A stretch of DNA of 21,991 nucleotides. Source: RGIG1668 sp045124495. GTDB lineage: Bacteria > Bacillota > Clostridia > Lachnospirales > Lachnospiraceae. Shown one piece after another: positions 7,845-15,859 of the stretch. The stretch covers positions 1-21,991 of the forward strand of contig JBGVLX010000136.1 in the NCBI GenBank assembly GCA_045124495.1, in the 5' to 3' direction. A program made the translations under genes and the position numbers. Below the pieces are notes generated by a model. The model made no database searches and was not told the DNA's origin. It worked only from the letters and a program-made list of their open reading frames with translations. How positions within the stretch are numbered: the stretch's first letter is position 1; each line of letters opens with the position of its first letter.

Positions 7845-8786
7845 ATGCCCAAAAAAAAGGTAACAATAATTTGTCTTTTATTATGTTTGTTTTTCCTGAC
7901 TGCATGTAATGATGAGAATGGAAGCAAAGTAGAAGAAACAAAACTTGAACTTGAAGAGGGACAGATTAAAATTTATTATGCAAATTTAGAACAGACACAG
8001 TTGGTACCAGTTCCTTATGATGTAAATAAAAATGCCGGTATTGAAAAACAGGCGGAGGATATTTTAAATCATTTATGTCTTGGTAATACGGAAGAAGGAT
8101 ACTTAGCTTCCATCCCTTCCTCCATTAAGATTACAGGGATTGAGTGGTCAGAACCAAATATTTCTGTGATATGTGAAGTAGACTATAATATATTGCAAGG
8201 ATACGAGGAAATACTTGCAAGGGCTGCTATGGTAAAGAGTCTGTGTCAGTTGGAGTCAGTGGAATCTGTTGATTTTAAGGTAAATGGAAATATGTTGACA
8301 GATAGTAATAATAATCTCGTAGGACGGTTGAATGATACTTCTTTTGTAGATGAAGGAGAGGAAAGTAGTACTGTGGGAGAATTGATGTTATATTTTTCCA
8401 ATGATTCCGGGGAAAAACTGGTAAGACAGTATGTTATTGTGGATTTAAGTCAGGAAGTTTCCATAGAAGAGATTGTGTTAGAATGTCTGATAGCAGGACC
8501 GGGTGGAACAGGAGCGTATTCCTGTATCCCGGCCAAAACTAAGGTAAATAAAGCTGCTACTAAAGATGGAGTCTGCTATGTAGACCTTAGTAAAGAGTTT
8601 TTAGAATCATTAGAGGGAGTAAAAAATGAGGTTAAAATTTATGCTGTTGTAAATTCTTTAATCGAACTTCCAACGGTAAGTAAGGTTTCTTTGACCATTG
8701 AAGGAAAAAAGATAGCGGAATATTATGAAAATATGGCATCAGACGATTTTTTGGAAAGAAAACTGGATTTAATTGAAGAATCATAA
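7845..8786 (+). CDS. Lipoprotein with two GerMN domains
   Basis: A secreted lipoprotein of 313 residues. The signal peptide MPKKKVTIICLLLCL ends in the lipobox FLTAC. Two GerMN (sporulation/spore germination) repeats follow: the first from IKIYYANLEQ to about VDFKVNG, the second from LMLYFSNDSG to KVSLTIEGKKI, each with the IxxxPSS/IPAKTKV turn and a VDxSxEF or CEVDYN strand. GerMN proteins include GerM of the Bacillus spore channel apparatus and LpqB, partner of the MtrB kinase. Its position straight after a kinase favours a signalling-accessory role, but a sporulation role is possible. ATG 7845 is preferred because GGAG (7835-7838) is six nt upstream; the earlier ATG at 7833 has AAAGGA abutting it with no spacing. 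Confidence 0.85.
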   Translation: MPKKKVTIICLLLCLFFLTACNDENGSKVEETKLELEEGQIKIYYANLEQTQLVPVPYDVNKNAGIEKQAEDILNHLCLGNTEEGYLASIPSSIKITGIEWSEPNISVICEVDYNILQGYEEILARAAMVKSLCQLESVESVDFKVNGNMLTDSNNNLVGRLNDTSFVDEGEESSTVGELMLYFSNDSGEKLVRQYVIVDLSQEVSIEEIVLECLIAGPGGTGAYSCIPAKTKVNKAATKDGVCYVDLSKEFLESLEGVKNEVKIYAVVNSLIELPTVSKVSLTIEGKKIAEYYENMASDDFLERKLDLIEES

Positions 8787-8789
8787 AAG

Positions 8790-8847
8790 CTGGCAAGGGT
8801 TTGGGAAAGATTTGTTTAAAGTGCAAGATTGGTCAAACCCTTGCCAG
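8790..8847. repeat. Perfect 14-bp inverted repeat before comEC
   Basis: CTGGCAAGGGTTTG (8790-8803) and its exact complement CAAACCCTTGCCAG (8834-8847) enclose a 30-nt loop. On the plus strand the stem is followed by AATTAAAATTG and not a T run, so it is not a standard intrinsic terminator, although it may terminate weakly or slow exonucleases. It begins 3 nt after the GerMN lipoprotein stop codon and ends 45 nt before the comEC ribosome site. Confidence 0.8.
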
Positions 8848-8905
8848 AATTAAAATTGTGTGAAGTGATGTATGAAAAACGTAAAATTAAAAAAGGAGGG
8901 GGTAT

Positions 8906-11164
8906 ATGAAGAAAAGGCCATTGGCATATACAGCCATTTTTATTGTGCTCTCAGAATTATTTGGATTGATGGAACTATGGCCGGGGATTCTTCTATGTAG
9001 TTTGTTTCTTGTACTTGCAGGATGGAAGGAAAAAAGTCTGTTTTTCTTATTTTTAATCAGTATTGTCTTGGTTTTCTATGTCCACGGGACAAATGCGAAA
9101 AGTGTAATGTATCAGGAAAAGGAAAGGGAGAATACTTTTATTTATGCCACGGGAATCGTAACCGAAAGCGTTGGAGGAGAGAATCCCTGGTTTTATCTTA
9201 AAACAAAAGACATCGGAGAGAAGACCATTCAGGTGAAAGTAACAACGAGTTCTTGTTTGGTTGAAAAGGGGGATAAAGTACAGGTAAAAGGAGAATTATC
9301 CTGTTTTTCAGAACCCACGAATCCAGGTGAATTTCATGTCAATTACTATTATCATAGCATTGGAATTTCGTACCAATGTACTTCGGATCAAGTTGTCATT
9401 CTAGAAGAAAATAAAAATCCATTTTATCAGGTATCAGAATACTGTTCTAAGAGATTAAAAGAATTCTATGTTCAATTTATGAAATCAGAAAATGCAGGGA
9501 TATTATCAGGAATCCTACTAGGGGATAAAACCGGCATATTAGAAGAGGACAAACTCCGGTATCAGGAGGCAGGAATCAGTCACATTCTGGCTATATCCGG
9601 CTTACATATGGGTTGTATTGGAATGAGTCTCTTTCATTTTTTAAGAAAAAGAAGAATATCCTATTTTTCCTCAGCCTTTGTCGCAATTTTCTTTCTGTTT
9701 CTTTATACCATCATGGTAGGAAATTCGGTGTCTATGGAACGGGCATTTCTCATGTTATTTATCGTACTGATTGGTGAAGTTATGGGCAGGAAAAGTGATA
9801 TGCTAACCACTTTGTCTTTGGTTGCAGCTGTTGTAGTGGTAAAACAGCCTTTCGTATTACTGCACTCCACCTTTTATCTGTCTTTTCTGGCAGTTTATTC
9901 TTTAGCGGTTTTTCCGGCATGGATCGATAAAATATGGCAGGGGAAGTCTGTCTGGAAACAATATTTTATGTCAGGTTTTTGTGTTCAGCTTGGATTATTT
10001 CCTGTTTTTGCAGAATCCAATCACTATCTGGTCACCTATTCATTTCTCACAAATTTTTTCGTACTATTTTTCTTTTCCTATTTTTTGACTTTTTCCATTT
10101 TCGTGTCGATATTCAGTTTTTTATTGCCAGAAATAGCAGGATTTTTACTGAATTTTATCGAGATTTTTCTGGAAGGAATCAGGTTTATTACCGAAATCAA
10201 TGAAATGTTACCACTTTATAAAATCAGAATCCCCCATAACCCATGGTGGTGGTATGCAGTCTATTATGCATTGATTGTTCTTAGTTTTTATATATTGGGG
10301 AATTCTCTAAATGACAGGAAGAATACAGATGAGCATCATTTTAAAGGAAAGCTTAGAAATAAGAATTTCTTTTATGTTATATGTCTTTGGACCTTCTTTT
10401 TTGTTGGAATGTATGGATTTCATCATCAAGGGAAATTGCATGTAGCAGTCCTGGATGTAGGTCAGGGAGATGGTATTTTGCTAAAACAAGAAGGCGGAAT
10501 CAATCTTTTCATTGATGGAGGAAGCAGCTCGAAAAAGCAACTTGGAAAATATGTACTGGTTCCTGCCATGGATTATTACGGGATAGAACAGATTGATTAT
10601 GCATTTGTTTCCCATTTGGATGTAGACCATATTTCCGGAGTCGTGGAACTTTTGGAAATGGGGAAAATAAAAAAGGTGGTAATTTCCGCTTACACAGCGC
10701 AAAACCACTTAAAAGACAGTGAACTAATGCAATATCTGACAGAAGAAAATACCATGATTGTGACAGAAGGAATGGAACTTCATCGAAACGATTTGAAAAT
10801 TAAGATACTTAGTCCTAAAACTGATGGGACGTATGAAAACGCAAATGAATCCTCAATGGTAATGGAGCTATCTTATCATGGAAAAACCATACTCTTTACC
10901 GGAGATATCGGCGAAGAGACAGAAGCTGCATTACTAGAAAAAGTTTCAAAAGATATCGATTTGCTTAAAGTTCCACATCACGGTTCCAAATATTCCACCA
11001 GTGAACCATTCTTAGATAAAATAAATCCGGCCAATGCTGTGATATCCTGCGGAAACAATCGTTATGGACATCCAAGTGAGGAAGTATTGGAAAGGCTCGT
11101 AAAAAGAGGGATAAAGGTCCATAATACCAAAGAAGAAGGGGCAATGGTATTTGTGATACCCTAA
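8906..11164 (+). CDS. comEC: ComEC/Rec2 DNA-uptake channel
   Basis: Polytopic membrane protein through which single-stranded DNA enters the cell during natural transformation. The 752 residues are the usual length. An N-terminal membrane segment (about 7-55) precedes an OB-like extracellular region (about 70-165). A multi-helix competence domain starting near SGILLGDKTGI and containing HILAISGLHMGCIG follows up to about residue 485. The C-terminal metallo-beta-lactamase-like domain (about 510-752) has VLDVGQGDGILL, HLDVDH at 570-575, LFTGDIGEE and VPHHGSKYS, so its metal-site motifs look intact and nuclease activity on the non-transported strand is possible. AAAGGAGGGGG directly precedes ATG 8906. 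It forms a set with comEA 3 kb upstream; the intact frame argues that the uptake machinery is maintained. Confidence 0.95.
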   Translation: MKKRPLAYTAIFIVLSELFGLMELWPGILLCSLFLVLAGWKEKSLFFLFLISIVLVFYVHGTNAKSVMYQEKERENTFIYATGIVTESVGGENPWFYLKTKDIGEKTIQVKVTTSSCLVEKGDKVQVKGELSCFSEPTNPGEFHVNYYYHSIGISYQCTSDQVVILEENKNPFYQVSEYCSKRLKEFYVQFMKSENAGILSGILLGDKTGILEEDKLRYQEAGISHILAISGLHMGCIGMSLFHFLRKRRISYFSSAFVAIFFLFLYTIMVGNSVSMERAFLMLFIVLIGEVMGRKSDMLTTLSLVAAVVVVKQPFVLLHSTFYLSFLAVYSLAVFPAWIDKIWQGKSVWKQYFMSGFCVQLGLFPVFAESNHYLVTYSFLTNFFVLFFFSYFLTFSIFVSIFSFLLPEIAGFLLNFIEIFLEGIRFITEINEMLPLYKIRIPHNPWWWYAVYYALIVLSFYILGNSLNDRKNTDEHHFKGKLRNKNFFYVICLWTFFFVGMYGFHHQGKLHVAVLDVGQGDGILLKQEGGINLFIDGGSSSKKQLGKYVLVPAMDYYGIEQIDYAFVSHLDVDHISGVVELLEMGKIKKVVISAYTAQNHLKDSELMQYLTEENTMIVTEGMELHRNDLKIKILSPKTDGTYENANESSMVMELSYHGKTILFTGDIGEETEAALLEKVSKDIDLLKVPHHGSKYSTSEPFLDKINPANAVISCGNNRYGHPSEEVLERLVKRGIKVHNTKEEGAMVFVIP

Positions 11165-11177
11165 CAAACAAAATGAG

Positions 11178-11236
11178 AAATTGGGAATGAAAAGGTGTGA
11201 AAACATTGGATAATGATAGGAGGAATGTCCCAATTT
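11178..11236 (+). terminator. Possible weak terminator after comEC
   Basis: AAATTGGGA (11178-11186) pairs with TCCCAATTT (11228-11236), followed by TTAATTAATAAAG. The stem is 9 bp and AT-rich and the loop is about 41 nt, so termination is uncertain. It is the only candidate in the 283-nt gap between comEC and the hybrid kinase. Confidence 0.3.
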
Positions 11237-11264
11237 TTAATTAATAAAGTTATTATGAAATTTG

Positions 11265-11293
11265 TTGAATGAAGGAAGGTCTTATGTTAATAT
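11265..11293 (+). promoter_or_regulatory. Possible promoter of the hybrid kinase
   Basis: TTGAAT (11265-11270) and TAATAT (11288-11293) are spaced by 17 nt; each matches sigma-A consensus at 4 of 6 positions. It would give a leader of about 148 nt that contains the alternative hairpins at 11361-11394. Weak on sequence alone. Confidence 0.35.
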
Positions 11294-11360
11294 GATTATG
11301 AACGTATTTTGGAAAAGACGGATGGAATGAGGGCTTGAAATTTTTTTAAAATACAGGCAG

Positions 11361-11394
11361 TAGCTCCCATGATTACCCTAGGAGCTATGGTAAT
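11361..11394 (+). repeat. Two interlocking inverted repeats in kinase leader
   Basis: TAGCTCC (11361-11367) pairs with GGAGCTA (11381-11387). ATTACC (11372-11377), inside that loop, pairs with GGTAAT (11389-11394). The two helices overlap and are probably mutually exclusive in RNA, because only one nucleotide separates the 3' arms. The kinase ribosome site begins about 40 nt downstream. No T run follows, so this is not an ordinary terminator. It could equally be a protein-binding site in DNA. Confidence 0.5.
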
Positions 11395-11447
11395 AAAGAA
11401 AAAATGGTATGATGATAAACAAGGTGATAAGAGAGAGGAAGTCAAGT

Positions 11448-13697
11448 ATGGATCAAGATAAAAGAAACGCTGAAATAGAAACTTATATTGAGGATAAGGA
11501 ATATATAGCCAATATGTATGTAATGAAATGTTTTTCAGTCATTATGTTGGTGTTTATCATAGCATTTTTGCTAAATCTATGTGGTATTTTTGTGATTGAA
11601 CAAAGATTGATGGAGATACCATTTGTAATATCCATGATGATCTATTTCGTTCTATATATTATAACCAGATTTGTATCATTATCAAATAAGAAAATGAAAT
11701 ATTTCATCATGTTTTGCAGCATTTTAGTGTTTACAATAATAGGCATATTTATTACATATCATGTTATATTGATATCCCTTTTGCCATTTTTATATGCAAC
11801 ACTATACTCATCCAAACCCCTGATGAGATTTGTATATTGCCTGAACGTGATAAGTACAATTGTTGTTGTATTTGGAGGATATTACTATGGTTTGTGCGAT
11901 GCAAACATGTTAATGTTAACCACCGGAAGATGTCAAGATTATGCAGTAGATGGTCAGCTAATCCAGATGGGGGTAAATTCCAATCCTCTCTTTTCTCTTT
12001 TGTTGTATTTTGTCCTTCCCCGCTGTTTGATTTACGTCGGGTTTATGTCCGTATGTAGAAGTATATACCATATTTTGAGTGGAAGTGTTGAAAAAGCGAG
12101 ATTAACGAAAGAATTAGAAAAAGCTAAAACGGAAGCAGAACAAGCCAATCGTGCCAAAAGCGAATTTTTGGCAAAGTTTTCCCATGAAATAAGAACTCCT
12201 ATTAATACCATCATAGGCATGAACGAAATGATTTTAAGGGAAAGTAATGAGAAAGAGATTTCTGAATATGCAGTGGATGTCAAAGAATCCTCATTGCTTC
12301 TGTTAAATCTTCTGGATGATATATTGGATTCCAGCAAGGTGGAGGCAGGAAGAATGGAAATTGTAAATGTAAATTATGAAATCGGAAGTTTGTTAAATGA
12401 TTTATATAATATGACAAAGATAAAAGCAAAAGAAAAAGGCTTGAACTTAATTTTTGACATTGACTCTGCTATACCCGTTGGATACTTTGGTGATGATAAA
12501 AGAATAAAACAAATTTTAATAAATCTGCTTACGAATGCGGTGAAGTACACAGAAGAAGGAAACGTAACATTGAAAGTAAGGTGTACTGTGGAGGGAGAAA
12601 GTGCATTTTTAAATTATGCTGTAACAGATACCGGAATTGGGATTAAAGAAGAGGATATTAGCAAGATTTATGATGCTTTTTTAAGATTTGATGTAACAAG
12701 AAATAGACAAATAGAAGGCACAGGCCTTGGTATGAACATTGTACAGCATTTATTACATTTATTTGGAAGTGAATTGCAGATACAAAGTGAATATGGGAAG
12801 GGCAGTGAGTTCTCCTTTACCGTTGAACAAAAAATAATAAATAACGAACCTGTGGGTAATTTTCAAGAAAGATTCCTGAATTTAAAAGAAAGAAAAGATT
12901 ACCATGCATCCTTTGTTGCGCCGGATGTAAAAGTATTGGTTGTTGATGATTACAGTATGAATCTGAAAGTGTTTAAAAATCTGTTAAAACAGACAAAAAT
13001 GCAGATATTTTCTGCTGAAAGCGGTAAAGAGTGTTTGGAACAGTTGAAGAGACAATCTTTCGATATGGTGTTTTTAGATCATATGATGCCTGGGATGGAT
13101 GGTATCGAAACCTTTCATTTGATGAAAGAGAATAAGCTTTGTGAAGGAATTCCGGTTATTATGTTGACGGCAAATGCTATTGTTAGTGATAGAGAAATGT
13201 ATATAAAAGAAGGATTTACAGATTTTTTATCAAAACCAATATTACAAGAAAAATTAGAAAAAATGTTTTTAAAATATTTGCCGAACAAATGTAACAAAAC
13301 GAAAGAGGTCGAGGAAACATCAAATACGTTAATAAGTAGTGATACTTTAATCGAAAAGTTACAAAAAACTCTGCCGGAAATAGATTTTGAAATGGGATTC
13401 AAGATTTGCAGTGGAGATGAAGATTTTTACATAGAAATACTACATGATTTTACACGGTTATCCATCAGACAAGAGTTAGAAAGATACCTCTTAGAAGGTG
13501 ATTATAAAAATTACTGTATACGGATACATGGGTTTAAAAACAGTGCATATTCCATAGGAGCAAAGAAACTAGGGGATTTGGCGTATGAGATGGAAAAGCT
13601 TTCTAAAGACCATTTTTCCGAAGAAATCAGGGAATTACAAGCAGAGCTATTGAAACAGTACGATAACATCTGTAAAAAGTACGAAGTGCTAACATAA
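11448..13697 (+). CDS. Hybrid sensor histidine kinase with receiver and HPt
   Basis: A complete phosphorelay chain in one 749-residue protein. The N-terminal ~215 residues contain several hydrophobic helices (for example near VMKCFSVIMLVFIIAFLLN) with little extracytoplasmic sequence, suggesting an intramembrane sensor. A short coiled coil (about 215-240) leads to HisKA with His246 in FSHEIRTP. HATPase follows with NLLTNAVKYTEEG, DTGIGIKEED and GTGLGMNI. A receiver has VVDDYSMN, Asp544 in FLDHMMPGMDG and the FLSKPI lysine. A C-terminal HPt domain has His694 in RIHGFKNSAYSIGA. ATG 11448 follows GAGAGGAAG at 11433-11441; an in-frame ATG pair at 11409 lacks a ribosome site. The final output must be a separate receiver; the next gene, 67 nt downstream, has one. 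Confidence 0.92.
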   Translation: MDQDKRNAEIETYIEDKEYIANMYVMKCFSVIMLVFIIAFLLNLCGIFVIEQRLMEIPFVISMMIYFVLYIITRFVSLSNKKMKYFIMFCSILVFTIIGIFITYHVILISLLPFLYATLYSSKPLMRFVYCLNVISTIVVVFGGYYYGLCDANMLMLTTGRCQDYAVDGQLIQMGVNSNPLFSLLLYFVLPRCLIYVGFMSVCRSIYHILSGSVEKARLTKELEKAKTEAEQANRAKSEFLAKFSHEIRTPINTIIGMNEMILRESNEKEISEYAVDVKESSLLLLNLLDDILDSSKVEAGRMEIVNVNYEIGSLLNDLYNMTKIKAKEKGLNLIFDIDSAIPVGYFGDDKRIKQILINLLTNAVKYTEEGNVTLKVRCTVEGESAFLNYAVTDTGIGIKEEDISKIYDAFLRFDVTRNRQIEGTGLGMNIVQHLLHLFGSELQIQSEYGKGSEFSFTVEQKIINNEPVGNFQERFLNLKERKDYHASFVAPDVKVLVVDDYSMNLKVFKNLLKQTKMQIFSAESGKECLEQLKRQSFDMVFLDHMMPGMDGIETFHLMKENKLCEGIPVIMLTANAIVSDREMYIKEGFTDFLSKPILQEKLEKMFLKYLPNKCNKTKEVEETSNTLISSDTLIEKLQKTLPEIDFEMGFKICSGDEDFYIEILHDFTRLSIRQELERYLLEGDYKNYCIRIHGFKNSAYSIGAKKLGDLAYEMEKLSKDHFSEEIRELQAELLKQYDNICKKYEVLT

Positions 13698-13710
13698 AAA
13701 TATTGTTAGC
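13688..13710 (+). other. Small hairpin across the hybrid kinase stop codon
   Basis: GCTAACA (13688-13694) pairs with TGTTAGC (13704-13710) around the TAA stop (13695-13697). The loop is 9 nt and no T run follows, so it is not a clear terminator. It could protect the message end or be chance. Confidence 0.35.
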
Positions 13711-13764
13711 CATAAATCATAATAAGAAGCGAATGAAAGATACGAGAAGGGAAGGATTTGTAAA

Positions 13765-15804
13765 ATGGTAACATGGTTTTATTTTTTAGTGTTTTTGTTT
13801 GCACTCATTATGACAGGGAGCTTTCTTATTAAAAACAAAAAAGTAGATTCCTTCTATTTACTTTTTTGTATCTTAGTCACGGTTAATTGTCTTGGAAGAT
13901 ATATGATGGCAGATGCGGAAAGTATTGAAATGGCAATTTGGGCAAATAAGTTCCTGTACGTGGGTGGATGTTATGCACCTTTGCTAACCGTACTGGTTTT
14001 AAGTAAATTATGTGGGGGAAAGCTGCCTAAGATTTTATCCGGTTTTTTGTTCCTTTACTCTACTGTAATCATGGGTCTTGTATTTACCATTGGACATTCC
14101 ACAATATATTATAAGCAGGTAGAACTTGGAATTGGGAACGGATATCATTATTTAATTAAAACATATGGTTCGTTGCATATATTGTATCCTATTATGATGG
14201 CTTTATATGCGGTAATTATGTTAGTATATCTTTTTGTTGCATTAAGAAAAAGAAAAGAGATATCATTTCGATTAGTTGTTACAATATGTGTAACAGGATT
14301 TTCTTTCTGTTTCATTTATATTTTAGAACGTGTTTTTCATTCGAATATTGATTTTCTATCCATTGGGTACCTGGTTGGAATCTTATTTTTGAATAAATAT
14401 TTTGAACGCATTAATATGTATGATATGACTGCTAATATTTCAGCTTCCATAGAAAGGATGAATGAGTACGGATATATCGTATTTGATAATAAATACCGAT
14501 ACGTAAATGCGAATGACTTAATAAAGAAATTATTTCCGGAAATGAAATCCTGGAGTGTTGATCATGAAGTTTGTGTTTCAGACAGTTATTTATATAAAGA
14601 ATGTATTGAGTATCTGATGGATTGGAACGGAGAAGAAAGCGTATACAAGTATATTAGTGTGGATGGTAAATATTATCAGTTTGGGATTCGTCGAATTTCA
14701 TATGCAAATAAAGGTTATATCGGTTATTTGTTAGAATTTATCAATCGGACAATGGAAAAGAAATACTATAATACAATTGAGCAATACAATACTGCCATGG
14801 AAAAAAAGGTAGAAGAAAAGACGAGAGAAGTAAAAGAACAGGAATTAAGAACAAAAGAACTTTTTATCCAAACAGTGACAGCTCTTAGTGAAGCGGTTGA
14901 TGCAAAGGACAGATATACCAGTGGACATTCAAAAAGGGTAGCCAAGTATTCCCGTAAGATTGCAGAACGGTTAGGAAAAAGCAAAGAAGAACAGGATGAA
15001 ATCTATAGAGCAGGTCTTTTGCATGATGTAGGAAAAATACGAATTCCGGCTGAAATTATTAATAAACCAGGAAAACTTACGGAAGAAGAGTATAATGTTA
15101 TTAAGGTTCATTCTATCACCGGTTATCATATTTTGAAAGGAATTTCTGATAGCAGTGGTATTGCCATCGCTGCAAAGTACCATCATGAAAGATATGATGG
15201 GAAAGGATACCCAAATGGACTCTCAGGTGAAAATATACCGGAGGTTGCACGAATCCTTGCAGTTGCAGATGCGTACGATGCAATGGCCAGCAATCGAAGT
15301 TATCGAAAGGCATTACCTCAAGAACTTGTAAGAAGTGAAATTGAAAAAGGGAAAAATAGCCAGTTTGACCCATATATAGCTGAAGTAATGCTAAAGATGA
15401 TAGCTGAAGATAAAGATTATTCCATGAGGGAAAAAGATTCTAAAAAGAGAAGGATTCTTACGGTAGATGATGAAGCAATAAATAATAAAATTATTACGCA
15501 TATTATGAGTGATGAATCTGGTTATGAGGTGGTTTCAGCCGGTGGTGGAAAGGAAGCACTAAATATCTTAGAAAATCAGGCTTTTGATTTGATTCTACTG
15601 GATGTTAAAATGCCTGAAATGGATGGAATGGAAACGCTGAAATTAATCAGAGAAAAATACCAGACACCGGTAGTACTTATGACCAGTGATAAAACATTGG
15701 ATTTGTCAACCGGTTTTTCCCAGTATGGATGCGATGACTATATTACAAAGCCATTTTTACCACTTTTGGTAAAAGAGGTGGTTCATAATATGACAAAAAA
15801 ATAA
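13765..15804 (+). CDS. 7TM-PAS-HD-GYP-receiver protein, likely c-di-GMP phosphodiesterase
   Basis: Predicted membrane-bound hydrolase of cyclic di-GMP or a related cyclic dinucleotide, 679 residues. About 1-215 hold some seven hydrophobic helices resembling the N-terminal 7TM sensor of histidine kinases. About 225-330 look like a PAS domain (NEYGYIVFDNKYRYVNAN). A coiled coil (about 335-370) leads to HD-GYP: His420-Asp421 in LLHDVGKIRIP, HHERYDGKGYP with GYP at 481-483, and ILAVADAYDAM, so the metal and signature residues are all present. The C-terminal receiver (about 570-679) has TVDDEAIN, Asp613 in LLDVKMPEMDG and YITKPF. A receiver after HD-GYP is the reverse of the common RpfG order. ATG 13765 follows GGGAAGGA. 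It lies just downstream of a hybrid kinase that ends in HPt, so it could be the relay's target. Confidence 0.9.
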   Translation: MVTWFYFLVFLFALIMTGSFLIKNKKVDSFYLLFCILVTVNCLGRYMMADAESIEMAIWANKFLYVGGCYAPLLTVLVLSKLCGGKLPKILSGFLFLYSTVIMGLVFTIGHSTIYYKQVELGIGNGYHYLIKTYGSLHILYPIMMALYAVIMLVYLFVALRKRKEISFRLVVTICVTGFSFCFIYILERVFHSNIDFLSIGYLVGILFLNKYFERINMYDMTANISASIERMNEYGYIVFDNKYRYVNANDLIKKLFPEMKSWSVDHEVCVSDSYLYKECIEYLMDWNGEESVYKYISVDGKYYQFGIRRISYANKGYIGYLLEFINRTMEKKYYNTIEQYNTAMEKKVEEKTREVKEQELRTKELFIQTVTALSEAVDAKDRYTSGHSKRVAKYSRKIAERLGKSKEEQDEIYRAGLLHDVGKIRIPAEIINKPGKLTEEEYNVIKVHSITGYHILKGISDSSGIAIAAKYHHERYDGKGYPNGLSGENIPEVARILAVADAYDAMASNRSYRKALPQELVRSEIEKGKNSQFDPYIAEVMLKMIAEDKDYSMREKDSKKRRILTVDDEAINNKIITHIMSDESGYEVVSAGGGKEALNILENQAFDLILLDVKMPEMDGMETLKLIREKYQTPVVLMTSDKTLDLSTGFSQYGCDDYITKPFLPLLVKEVVHNMTKK

Positions 15805-15859
15805 ATATACATAAATAAATGAGTATACTAATCTAGAAAAAACGAAAGAAGGAAACTTT

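Noticed and set aside
11361..11394. H-type pseudoknot formed by both helices at once
   Set aside because: Only one nucleotide joins the 3' arm of the first 7-bp helix to the 3' arm of the second, too short to span the first helix; alternative hairpins are more plausible.
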